Assembly: GCA_030040475.1 (NCBI GenBank)
Contig: JASHTQ010000176.1
Span: 1 to 10,445 of the forward strand
From: Streptosporangiaceae bacterium
Lineage (GTDB): Bacteria > Actinomycetota > Actinomycetes > Streptosporangiales > Streptosporangiaceae
Direction: 5' to 3'
DNA length: 10,445 bases
The notes beneath the pieces are model-generated. The model was not told where the DNA came from. It saw nothing but the letters and a program-made list of their open reading frames with translations, and did not search any database. The position numbers were made by a program, and so were the translations under genes. Each line of letters begins with the position of its first letter. Positions within the stretch are counted from its first letter, which is position 1. Of this stretch, positions 1 to 6,350 are shown piece after piece.

Positions 1-1484
1 ATGAAGCTGCTGTCGACCACGTAGAGGTTGTCCAGGTCGTGGGCCTTGCAGTGGACGTCGAGGACCGAGCTGGCCGGGTCGGTGCCGAACCGCGCCGTGC
101 CCGCCTGGTGTGCCGTGGCGCCGGCGTCGAACGTCTTGTGCAGGTAGAGGCTGCGGGCGACGGTCTCCTCGCGCATGCCGAGCTTGGCCAGCATGCCCTG
201 GAAGGTCCGGCGGAGCGTGGTGAGGCACTCGGTGTTGTTGCCCGGCTGCAGCGCCAGCCTGATCGTGCCGTCCGGCCGCAGCGTGACCCTGCTGGCGGCG
301 AGCGGGAGGTCCTCGGCGCACAGCCAGAAGTCCACCGAGTGCCTGGCGACCTCGGCGTACGACGCGGACGGAGCCCACCCGAGCCCGCGCGGTGCCGCCC
401 CCTTGAGCTGCCAGTCATCGGACTTGCCGATCATCTGGATGTTGCCCATCGGGTACTGCCAGTCCTCGCCGGGGCCGTAGAAGTCGTTGACGGCCAGCGT
501 CTTCTGGAAGACCGTCGGGTTCGGCTCGCGGGAGAACGCGATCAGGGCCAGGTTGTTGTGCCGCATGTAGTTCCGGCCGACCAGGTCGGAGGAGTTCGCC
601 AGGCCACGCGGATGCGCGTCGCTGGCCGACCTCAGCAGCAGGGCGGCCGACAGGATCGCCCCGGCGGACAGCACGACGATGTCGGCGGTGAAGGCGTGCG
701 GGGAGCCGTCGGGCAGCGTGACCGCCACGCCGGTGACGCGACGTCCGGCGGCGTCGGTGACCAGGCGCTCGACGGTCGTCCTTGTCATCAGCGTCAGGTT
801 GGGGTGCGCGGCCAGGGCCGGCCGGATCACCGCCCATTCCGCGTCGGCCTTGGCGCCGAGCAGGCACGGGAACCCGTCCACCCGGTCGCACCTGATGCAC
901 GGTGAGTCGGTGGTGGCCAGGCCCGCCGCGTCCTGGCTGAGCCGCACGCCCATCGGCAGGTGAAACGGGTGCAGGCCGAGCCTGCGCAGGTCGTCGGACA
1001 ACTGCTGGATGCGCGGCTCATGCTGGATGGGCGGGTGGCCGTAGTCCTTGCTCGACGGCCCGGCGAACGGGTCCTCGCCGTGCTGGCCATGCACCGAGAA
1101 GAGGTGCTCGGCGCGGACGTAATAGGGCTCCATGTCGTCGTAGCCAAGCGGCCAGGCGGGCGAGATCCCGGCCGGATGCCGTATCTCGCCGAAGTCGCCC
1201 GGCAGCAGCCGGAACAGCGCCGCGCCGTACACCTTCGAGTTGCCGCCGACGTAGTAGTGAAGCTCCGGCCGGAACGGCCGGCCGCGGGCGTCGTAGAAGG
1301 TCTCGTCCGCGGTGTACTTCGCCTGGCCGAAGACGGCGCGGGAGTCCCAGTTGTCCCGCTCCCTGGGCAGGAAATCGCCGCGCTCGAGCAGCAGCACGCG
1401 ATGGCCGGTCTGCGCTACCCGCGCCGCGGTGGTCGCGCCCCCCGGGCCGCTCCCGATGACCAGGACGTCGTAGTGATCCGTCAC
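1..1484 (-). CDS. GMC-family FAD-dependent oxidoreductase (partial, 3' end outside window)
   Basis: Reading the minus strand from a GTG at 1484 gives 494 uninterrupted codons to the window edge. Seen: an N-terminal FAD-binding Rossmann motif GSGPGG (residues 11-16) with the ribose-binding Glu in LLERG (32-36); a GGNSKVYGAALFRL segment (80-93) typical of GMC flavoproteins; and near the C-terminus HQAGTARFG (459-467) with the conserved active-site His459, followed by the usual NLYVVDSSF. About 20-40 residues, including the second active-site His/Asn, should lie beyond base 1. The family oxidises alcohols, sugars or sterols with FAD; the substrate here is unknown. No signal peptide is visible, so it is probably cytosolic. 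A Cys-containing stretch, C196-x2-C199-x7-C207 (CIRCDRVDGFPC), precedes AKADAE. The start is fixed by a 4-base GTGA overlap with the stop of the upstream SDR gene, implying translational coupling. Family call is firm; function is not. Confidence 0.9.
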   Translation of the reverse strand, partial: MTDHYDVLVIGSGPGGATTAARVAQTGHRVLLLERGDFLPRERDNWDSRAVFGQAKYTADETFYDARGRPFRPELHYYVGGNSKVYGAALFRLLPGDFGEIRHPAGISPAWPLGYDDMEPYYVRAEHLFSVHGQHGEDPFAGPSSKDYGHPPIQHEPRIQQLSDDLRRLGLHPFHLPMGVRLSQDAAGLATTDSPCIRCDRVDGFPCLLGAKADAEWAVIRPALAAHPNLTLMTRTTVERLVTDAAGRRVTGVAVTLPDGSPHAFTADIVVLSAGAILSAALLLRSASDAHPRGLANSSDLVGRNYMRHNNLALIAFSREPNPTVFQKTLAVNDFYGPGEDWQYPMGNIQMIGKSDDWQLKGAAPRGLGWAPSASYAEVARHSVDFWLCAEDLPLAASRVTLRPDGTIRLALQPGNNTECLTTLRRTFQGMLAKLGMREETVARSLYLHKTFDAGATAHQAGTARFGTDPASSVLDVHCKAHDLDNLYVVDSSF

Positions 1485-2221
1485 GCAAGCCCGCCGTTGG
1501 CGTAGACCACCTGGCCGTTGACCCAGCGCCCGGTCGGCCCGACCAGGAACGACACGACGCCGGCGATGTCGTCGGGCTTGCCGAGCCTGCCGAGCGGCGG
1601 CAGTTGCGCCAGTTGCGCCTGTTCTTCGGCGGATGTGCTCTGCAGGAAGGCCTCGGTCGCGGTCGGCCCGGGCGCCACCGCGTTGACGGTGACGTCGCGG
1701 CCGCGCAGTTCCTTGGCCAGGATGCGGGTGAGCACGTCGACGGCCGCCTTGGACGCCGCGTACGCGCTCAGCGCGGGCGGCGCGACCTTGACCATGCTCG
1801 ACGACACGTTGACGATCGAGCCGCCGTCCCGCACCCGCCGCGCGGCCTGCTGGTTGACGACGAAGGTGCCCCGGACGTTGACCCGGTGGATCTCGTCGAA
1901 GTCCGCCAGGTCGAGGTCGGTCAGGACGGCGGGGCGGTTGATTCCGGCCGTGTGGACGACGACGTCGAGATGGCCGAAGCGCTCCTGCACGTCGTCGAAG
2001 AGGGCGGCGGCCGCGTCGGCGTCGGCGATGTCGGCCGCGAACGCCGCGCTGCGGCGCCCGTGCTCCTTGATCTCCCCGACCGTCGCGTCGGCCAGGTCGA
2101 TGCTGCCGACGTAGGCCACCGCGACGTCGAACCCGTCGGCGGCGAGCTTGCCCGCGATCACCCGGCCCATGCCGCCGGTCCCGCCGGTCACCAGGGCAGT
2201 CCGTGCGCCGCCATCAGCCAT
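1481..2221 (-). CDS. Short-chain dehydrogenase/reductase (FabG-like SDR)
   Basis: A 246-residue classical SDR, the usual length for the family. Seen: cofactor-binding TGGTGGMG at residues 12-19, D64 in a DIADAD segment that normally contacts the adenine, HTAG at 90-93 where most members have NNAG, structural Asn115, catalytic Ser141, Tyr154 and Lys158 (YAASK), and PGPTAT at 184-189. The C-terminus VNGQVVYANGG is typical of FabG-like enzymes. These are NAD(P)H-dependent cytosolic tetrameric oxidoreductases acting on alcohol/carbonyl pairs; the substrate cannot be told here. ATG at 2221 is preceded by a purine-rich GAGGTGAGGGG. The stop overlaps the GTG of the GMC oxidoreductase by four bases, so both enzymes are likely made together and may oxidise the same compound in sequence. 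A role in fatty acid synthesis (true FabG) is less likely, because no fab genes are adjacent. Confidence 0.92.
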   Translation of the reverse strand: MADGGARTALVTGGTGGMGRVIAGKLAADGFDVAVAYVGSIDLADATVGEIKEHGRRSAAFAADIADADAAAALFDDVQERFGHLDVVVHTAGINRPAVLTDLDLADFDEIHRVNVRGTFVVNQQAARRVRDGGSIVNVSSSMVKVAPPALSAYAASKAAVDVLTRILAKELRGRDVTVNAVAPGPTATEAFLQSTSAEEQAQLAQLPPLGRLGKPDDIAGVVSFLVGPTGRWVNGQVVYANGGLA

Positions 2222-2280
2222 GACCCCTCACCTCTGCGGCGCCGCACCCGCGGCCCGCTAGTCCGTGCGGATCCAGCCTC

Positions 2281-2349
2281 GCCGCCTGGCCGGCGGCGCA
2301 CATCGTCAGATCGGGTAATGCCGTGGCGCCGCGCCTTCCCCGCGCGGGG
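2281..2349. other. SDR-GMC operon upstream region with two GC-rich dyads
   Basis: The stretch between the SDR start and the msrA terminator should hold the promoter and leader of the SDR-GMC operon. Two dyads are seen: GCCGCC-tggcc-GGCGGC at 2281-2297, and the perfect palindrome CCCCGCGCGGGG at 2338-2349. No convincing -35/-10 pair was found. Such dyads are easy to find by chance in DNA this GC-rich, so an operator or attenuator role is only a possibility. Confidence 0.25.
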
Positions 2350-2369
2350 GAAATAGCGGGCGGGAATGG

Positions 2370-2432
2370 AAAAACCACGGCCCGTTCGGGATGAATTGTG
2401 GGTTTCATGCCAGAACGGGCCGGATCGTTTTT
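2370..2432. terminator. Bidirectional stem-loop terminator downstream of msrA
   Basis: A 10-bp perfect outer stem pairs CGGCCCGTTC (2378-2387) with GAACGGGCCG (2413-2422). Inside it a second stem pairs ATGAA (2391-2395) with TTCAT (2404-2408), leaving a loop of about 8 bases. Five T residues follow on the plus strand (2428-2432), and on the minus strand the stem is followed by TGG and then five T (2374-2370). It lies about 50 bases past the msrA stop, so its main job is probably to end the msrB-msrA transcript before the SDR operon. No plus-strand gene enters from the left, so the second direction may matter little. Confidence 0.75.
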
Positions 2433-2469
2433 CACCTATGCGGCAGGCGGGCGGGCCGCCGCCGCGTCG

Positions 2470-2985
2470 TCAGGACGTGACCTTGTCCGCGCGGTGCGGC
2501 AGCTTCCAGCCGGGGCGGACGAAGTGGCAGGTGTACCCGTCGGGGTAACGCTCCAGGTAGTCCTGGTGCTCGGGCTCGGCCTCCCAGAACGGCCCGGCGG
2601 CGGTGACCTCGGTGACCACCTTGCCCGGCCACAGGCCGGACGCGTCGACGTCCGCGATCGTGTCCTCGGCGACCTTGCGCTGCTCGTCGCCGAGGTAGAA
2701 GATCGCCGACCGGTAGCTGGTCCCGATGTCGTTGCCCTGGCGGTTCTTCGTCGTCGGGTCGTGGATCTGGAAGAAGAACTCCAGCAGGTCCCGGTAGGAG
2801 ATCTTGTCCGGGTCGAAGACGATCTCGATCGCCTCGGCGTGACCGCGGTGGTTGCGGTAGGTCGCGTTCGGCACGTCGCCGCCGGTGTAGCCGACCCTGG
2901 TCGAGATCACGCCGGGGAGCTTGCGGACGAGGTCCTGTACTCCCCAGAAACAGCCGCCGGCGAGGATGGCCTTCTGCGTCGTCAT
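2470..2985 (-). CDS. msrA: Peptide-methionine (S)-S-oxide reductase MsrA
   Basis: A 171-residue protein with the diagnostic GGCFWG at 10-15, where Cys12 is the catalytic nucleophile, and conserved GHAEAIEI (48-55) with Glu51 in the active site. The ...GYTG GD, QIHDPTT and [10 protein letters not shown] segments are all standard MsrA. A second cysteine, Cys153 in GYTCHF near the C-terminus, is a candidate recycling residue. The enzyme reduces the S-epimer of methionine sulfoxide in proteins or as free amino acid, using thioredoxin, in the cytosol. It is the second gene of the operon: its ATG overlaps the msrB stop as ATGA, and GGGAG lies 6 bases before the start. A strong stem-loop follows the stop. 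Together with msrB it repairs both sulfoxide epimers after oxidative stress. Identification is secure. Confidence 0.97.
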   Translation of the reverse strand: MTTQKAILAGGCFWGVQDLVRKLPGVISTRVGYTGGDVPNATYRNHRGHAEAIEIVFDPDKISYRDLLEFFFQIHDPTTKNRQGNDIGTSYRSAIFYLGDEQRKVAEDTIADVDASGLWPGKVVTEVTAAGPFWEAEPEHQDYLERYPDGYTCHFVRPGWKLPHRADKVTS

Positions 2986-3452
2986 GATGCGCTCCCGGTG
3001 TTGTCTGCGGTCTGGAACAGCTTGCGGTACTCGCCGTAGCCCTCGCGCTCCAGGTCGTCGAGCGGGACGAAGCGCAGCGACGCGGAGTTGATGCAGTAGC
3101 GCAGGCCCCCGGCCTGCCTGGGCCCGTCGTTGAACACGTGGCCGAGGTGGCTGTCGCCGTGCGCGGAGCGGACCTCGGTCCTGATCATCAGGTGGCTGAA
3201 GTCCTTCTTCTCGACCACGTTGCCGGGCTCGATCGGCACGGTGAAGCTCGGCCAGCCGGTGCCGCTGTCGAACTTGTCGACGGAGGCGAACAGCGGCTCG
3301 CCGGAGACGACGTCGACGTAGATGCCGGGCTCGTGGTTGTTCCAGAACTCGTTGCGGAAGGCCGGCTCGGTCGCGCTCTTCTGGGTGACCCGGTACTGCT
3401 CCGGCGTCAGCTTAGAGATGGCCTCTGGGTCCTTGCGGTAGGTGTCTGACAC
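2982..3452 (-). CDS. msrB: Peptide-methionine (R)-S-oxide reductase MsrB, zinc-less one-cysteine form
   Basis: A 156-residue protein with the full MsrB signature: [20 protein letters not shown] (51-70), [10 protein letters not shown] (102-111) and [11 protein letters not shown] (118-128), where Cys120 is the catalytic residue. It reduces the R-epimer of methionine sulfoxide. Zinc-type MsrBs carry two CxxC pairs; here those positions read DVVS (47-50) and, before HLGHVF, S-A-H-G-D (96-100), so no zinc site remains. The position that often holds the resolving cysteine (SGCGWPSF) is Thr65. Cys120 is therefore the only cysteine, which implies direct recycling of the sulfenic acid by thioredoxin or a small thiol such as mycothiol (inference). 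The start is GTG at 3452, chosen because AAGGA sits five bases upstream. It is first in the msrB-msrA operon and overlaps msrA by ATGA. Confidence 0.97.
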   Translation of the reverse strand: MSDTYRKDPEAISKLTPEQYRVTQKSATEPAFRNEFWNNHEPGIYVDVVSGEPLFASVDKFDSGTGWPSFTVPIEPGNVVEKKDFSHLMIRTEVRSAHGDSHLGHVFNDGPRQAGGLRYCINSASLRFVPLDDLEREGYGEYRKLFQTADNTGSAS

Positions 3453-3485
3453 GGTGGTCCTTTTTCTCCAGGGTGCGGCCCGTTG

Positions 3486-3502
3486 GATGCGGGCGCATCG
3501 TA
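3486..3502 (-). promoter_or_regulatory. Candidate msrBA promoter -10 with overlapping palindrome
   Basis: On the minus strand TACGAT (3502-3497) matches the actinobacterial -10 pattern TANNNT and would start a transcript about 38 bases before the msrB GTG. No good -35 box is seen 17-18 bases upstream. Overlapping the expected start site is a 14-bp dyad, GATGC-gggc-GCATC (3486-3499), a possible repressor site. The stretch lies in the 78-base gap between the LAL stop and msrB, so msrBA probably has its own promoter rather than reading through from the regulator. Confidence 0.3.
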
Positions 3503-3530
3503 CATCTGCATAACCGCGCGCCAGCCGCTG

Positions 3531-6170
3531 CTATTTCGGCGGGCGGGGCTGGTTTCGGGTGGTCGGCAGCTCACGGCGGTTGGTGATGCCGAGCTTGTGC
3601 ATGGCCCGGTAGAGGTGGGACTCGACGGTCCGGACCGACAGCACCAGCCGGTCGGCGATCTCGGTGTTGGACAGGCCGCGCCCGGCGAGCTCGACGAGCT
3701 GGCGCTCCCGTGAGGTGAGCGCGGCGGCGCCGGGATCCAGGCCCTCGATCTCCGGCTCGATCCCGCCCTCGCCCTCGGCGTGCAGCTCGTGGCAGCGGGC
3801 GGCGGCGCGGCGCCCGGCGTCCCGGTGCCCGGCGGCGAGGTAGGCCGTCGCGGCCTGGGCCGCGGCCTCGGTGGCGTATCGCAGCGCGCCGATCGCCTGC
3901 ATTTCCTGGGTCACGGCCCACAGCGCGTCGCCGTCGGCGGCCGCGCGCGCGGTGGCGTGCGCCGCGTAGGCGGCGGTCAGCCGGCCGTCGCATCGTCGCG
4001 CCAGGCTCTGCAGCCGCGGCGCGAGCAGCCGGGCCTGCGCGCCGGCCCGCAGCGCCTCGTAGCCGAGGCGGGCGGCGTAGACGGGCAGCTCGGCCAGCTT
4101 GGCGGCCGCGTCGAGCAGCAGCGCCTGGGCACGCCGCGGATCGCCGTGGCCGAGGACCGCCCACGCGCGTGCGCGCGTCACGTAGGGCAGCTGATGCGGC
4201 AGCGGCTCCTCGCCCCCGAACGCTTCCTGGCACCGCCGCAGCGCCGGATCGATCGCCTCCAGGTCGCCGGTGAAGCAGGCCACGCCGACCTGCATCGAGT
4301 TGACGATCGCCCGCAGCCGGCCGGCATCGTGCTGCTCGAGCTGCAGTTCGGCCTCGGCCAGCCACCGGCTGGCCTGGACGAACCGCCCCTGGGAGAAGCG
4401 CAGGCCGCCAAGCGCAAGCGCGGCGTGGCCCGCGGCGGCCCTGTCGCCCATCCTGATGCCGTCGGCGACGGCCGCCGACGCCCACGCCTCAAGCTCGGCC
4501 CACCCCTGGCCGCTCTCCAGCGCGATCACGCTCCACTGCACGAACGCGATCTCGTCGGTCATGTCCTTCAGCGGAACCGCAGGCCGGATGCGGCGGGCCA
4601 GGTCGTAGGCCTCGCCGACGTGGCCGCTGTAGAACAGGTTCATCGCGTGCAGCGGGGCGACGCGCCGCCTGACCTCGGGGTCCGCGTGCTCGTCGGCGTA
4701 GATTTCCTCGGTCGCGGCCGTCGCGGCGGCGGGGGAGTCGCTGTCCTGGCCGATCAGCCGCAGCGTGTCCAGACGGCGGTGCCAGTCGGGATCATCCCAC
4801 CACGCCTGCGCCCCGGCCAGCAGCGCCTGCAGCCGGTCTGGCCTGCGCAGTCCCCAGAACAAGACGATGGCCTGCAGCTCCAGGTAGTCGACGGCGGTCG
4901 CCTGATCCTCGATGCCCCCCTCCGCGGCGGCCAGCACCTCCTCCGCGTCGGCGTACCTGCCCTGCAGCGCGTACGCGCGGGCCAGCAGCAGCGTGCCATG
5001 GGTTCCCGCGCCGGCGGTCACGGCGCGTTCGGCCAGCTCGGCGGCGAGGTCCGGGTCGCCGGACAGGTTGGCGGCCGCGGCGGCCTCGAGCAGCATCTGG
5101 CCGGGCACCTCCTGGTCGGCCTCGGTCAGCCATCGCGCCATCCGCATCAGGTCGCGCGCCTGGATCTGGCCGCGCCGCCGGATCGCCGCGGCGAGCTCGA
5201 GCTGGGTCTGCCGCCTGCGGAAGGTCGGCAGCCCGGCGCGGATCGCCTCGCCGTACAGCGGATGCGACAGCGACACCTCGCCGGCTCCGGACACCACGGC
5301 GAGCCCCCTGGCCTCGATGTCGGTCAGCGTCTGGCTGTCGGCCAGCGCGATCATCTCGGCGACGGGCAGCGGCTCGCCGAGCGCGAGCAGCTCAAGCGCG
5401 TGCGCCGAGGCCGGCGCGAGGCCGGTCATCCGCGCCGTGATCAGCTCGGTGAGCGACGCGCTGACCTGCGGCCGGCTGGCCATCCGCCACAGGCCGCGCA
5501 CCTCGGTCAGCGCGCCGCCCGCCAGCGCGCCGCGGATCAGCTCGCGCACGTAAAGGGCGTTGCCCAGGCTGGTCTGGTAGAACCAGTGCCGGGCGGACTG
5601 CTCGATCGGGCCGCCCACGATCTCCTCGGCCAGCGCCTCGGTCTGCGGCCGGTCCAGGGCGCCGAGCTGCACCCGGGTGGCACCGCTGTCCTTCCACACC
5701 GACGTGATCGCATCCGGGCACGGCTCGTCCGCGCGGATCGTCAGCACCACGAACGCCGCGGCGCTGAGCGTCAGCTCGAGCACGAGCGCCGCCGAGCTGG
5801 GATCGAGCAGCTGCGCGTCGTCGACGGCCAGCACCAGCCGCGCCGCCGGGCCGCCGAGCGTGCTCAGCGCCTGCGCGCTGCGCCGCAGCAGCTCGAGCGG
5901 ATCCGCCGAGCGCGCCGAGTCGGGCAGCACGCCCGCGAACGCCCCGAGCGGCACGCTCGCCGCGCTGCGCGTCGCCTGTACCCAGCGGGTTGCGGCGCCG
6001 AGCCGGCCGAACCTGGCCAGCGCCTCGCGGGCCAGCCGCGACTTGCCGACGCCGGCCGGCCCGGTCAGCACGACCGCGCCGTCGCCGCGATCCCGGCAGC
6101 GCTCGATCAGATCGAGCTCGTCCTGTCGCCCCACCAGCGGCCAGCCGAACGCCGTTCCCTCAGACAGCAT
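3531..6170 (-). CDS. LuxR-family transcriptional regulator with N-terminal AAA-type ATPase (LAL family)
   Basis: About 879 residues, a normal size for LAL (large ATP-binding LuxR) regulators. Numbered from the ATG: VGRQDEL (13-19) opens the ATPase module, Walker A GPAGVGKS is at 37-44 and Walker B LVLAVDD at 112-118. A long Ala/Leu-rich helical region with TPR-like character fills roughly 330-800. The C-terminal GerE/LuxR helix-turn-helix (818-867) reads LTSRERQLVELAGRGLSNTEIA and then VRTVESHLYRAMHKLGI. LAL proteins such as MalT bind ATP and an inducer, oligomerise and activate nearby genes. The divergent hydrolase/membrane-protein pair is the likeliest target. ATG at 6170 is preferred because GAGGG lies just upstream; a GTG nine bases earlier (6179) is also possible. 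The gene stands alone, followed by msrB on the same strand after 78 bases. No TTA codon was noticed. Inducer unknown. Confidence 0.95.
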   Translation of the reverse strand: MLSEGTAFGWPLVGRQDELDLIERCRDRGDGAVVLTGPAGVGKSRLAREALARFGRLGAATRWVQATRSAASVPLGAFAGVLPDSARSADPLELLRRSAQALSTLGGPAARLVLAVDDAQLLDPSSAALVLELTLSAAAFVVLTIRADEPCPDAITSVWKDSGATRVQLGALDRPQTEALAEEIVGGPIEQSARHWFYQTSLGNALYVRELIRGALAGGALTEVRGLWRMASRPQVSASLTELITARMTGLAPASAHALELLALGEPLPVAEMIALADSQTLTDIEARGLAVVSGAGEVSLSHPLYGEAIRAGLPTFRRRQTQLELAAAIRRRGQIQARDLMRMARWLTEADQEVPGQMLLEAAAAANLSGDPDLAAELAERAVTAGAGTHGTLLLARAYALQGRYADAEEVLAAAEGGIEDQATAVDYLELQAIVLFWGLRRPDRLQALLAGAQAWWDDPDWHRRLDTLRLIGQDSDSPAAATAATEEIYADEHADPEVRRRVAPLHAMNLFYSGHVGEAYDLARRIRPAVPLKDMTDEIAFVQWSVIALESGQGWAELEAWASAAVADGIRMGDRAAAGHAALALGGLRFSQGRFVQASRWLAEAELQLEQHDAGRLRAIVNSMQVGVACFTGDLEAIDPALRRCQEAFGGEEPLPHQLPYVTRARAWAVLGHGDPRRAQALLLDAAAKLAELPVYAARLGYEALRAGAQARLLAPRLQSLARRCDGRLTAAYAAHATARAAADGDALWAVTQEMQAIGALRYATEAAAQAATAYLAAGHRDAGRRAAARCHELHAEGEGGIEPEIEGLDPGAAALTSRERQLVELAGRGLSNTEIADRLVLSVRTVESHLYRAMHKLGITNRRELPTTRNQPRPPK

Positions 6171-6177
6171 CGCCCTC

Positions 6178-6183
6178 ACTATA
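6178..6183 (-). promoter_or_regulatory. Candidate -10 element of the LAL gene (possible leaderless transcript)
   Basis: TATAGT on the minus strand (6183-6178) fits a -10 box and lies 7 bases before the preferred ATG at 6170. If it is used, transcription would begin at or next to the start codon, giving a leaderless message, which is common in actinomycetes. The -35 position (TGAGGC at 17 bp spacing) is a poor match, so this is a weak call. The GTG alternative start would overlap this box, which slightly favours the ATG. Confidence 0.3.
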
Positions 6184-6226
6184 AGAGCCTGTCCGGCGGT
6201 GCCTCAGCAGCGCCCGCCGGAAATTG

Positions 6227-6242
6227 CAGTAGCCGACTACTG
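6227..6242. promoter_or_regulatory. Palindromic operator candidate between divergent genes
   Basis: A perfect 6-bp dyad, CAGTAG-ccga-CTACTG, lies almost exactly midway between the LAL start (6170) and the leader ORF start (6303) on the other strand. A 16-bp two-fold symmetric site is of the size bound by a dimeric helix-turn-helix regulator, and the mid-point position would let one site control both directions. It is also one of the less GC-rich patches of the gap, so chance symmetry is less likely than elsewhere. A direct repeat GGCGGTGCC occurs at 6195-6203 and 6248-6256, 53 bases apart, flanking the palindrome. That LAL binds here is inference. Confidence 0.4.
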
Positions 6243-6302
6243 AAGACGGCGGTGCCCCCGCGGCGCGAGGCTGAACTTGGTCACCACCACGGAAGGAACG
6301 CA

Positions 6303-6350
6303 ATGACCGTCACCGCAGGTTCCGGCGGCCGCCAAGGGGCGCCGCGATGA
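6303..6350 (+). CDS. 15-codon leader ORF upstream of the hydrolase
   Basis: ATG at 6303 is preceded by GGAAGGA with AAGGA five bases from the start, the best ribosome-binding site in the window. It encodes only MTVTAGSGGRQGAPR and stops at TGA 6348-6350, overlapping the hydrolase ATG (6347) in an ATGA junction. The hydrolase also has its own AAGGGG seven bases upstream, inside this ORF. The arrangement suggests a short peptide whose translation delivers ribosomes to the hydrolase start, or a relic of a deleted first gene. The peptide has no features of an attenuation leader: no run of one amino acid, and no clear competing hairpins checked. It could also be fortuitous, with the hydrolase simply using its own site. 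Not recognised as a known peptide. Confidence 0.45.
   Translation: MTVTAGSGGRQGAPR

Noticed and set aside
415..1488. Several open frames on both strands across the GMC gene (for example 960-1505 plus and 1018-1488 minus)
   Set aside because: The GMC frame spans the whole stretch with FAD and active-site motifs in the right order; the others are Arg/Pro/Gly-rich shadows.
2214..2435. 73-codon minus-strand ORF across the SDR upstream region
   Set aside because: It runs through the terminator hairpin and the SDR ribosome-binding site, and has no recognisable feature; probably chance.
3780..6350. 856-codon plus-strand open frame opposite the LAL gene
   Set aside because: It is the antisense shadow of a clear LAL regulator, is highly Arg/Gly/Gln-rich with no recognisable domain, and arises from third-position G/C bias. 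Only its last 15 codons, with their own ribosome-binding site, were kept as a leader ORF.
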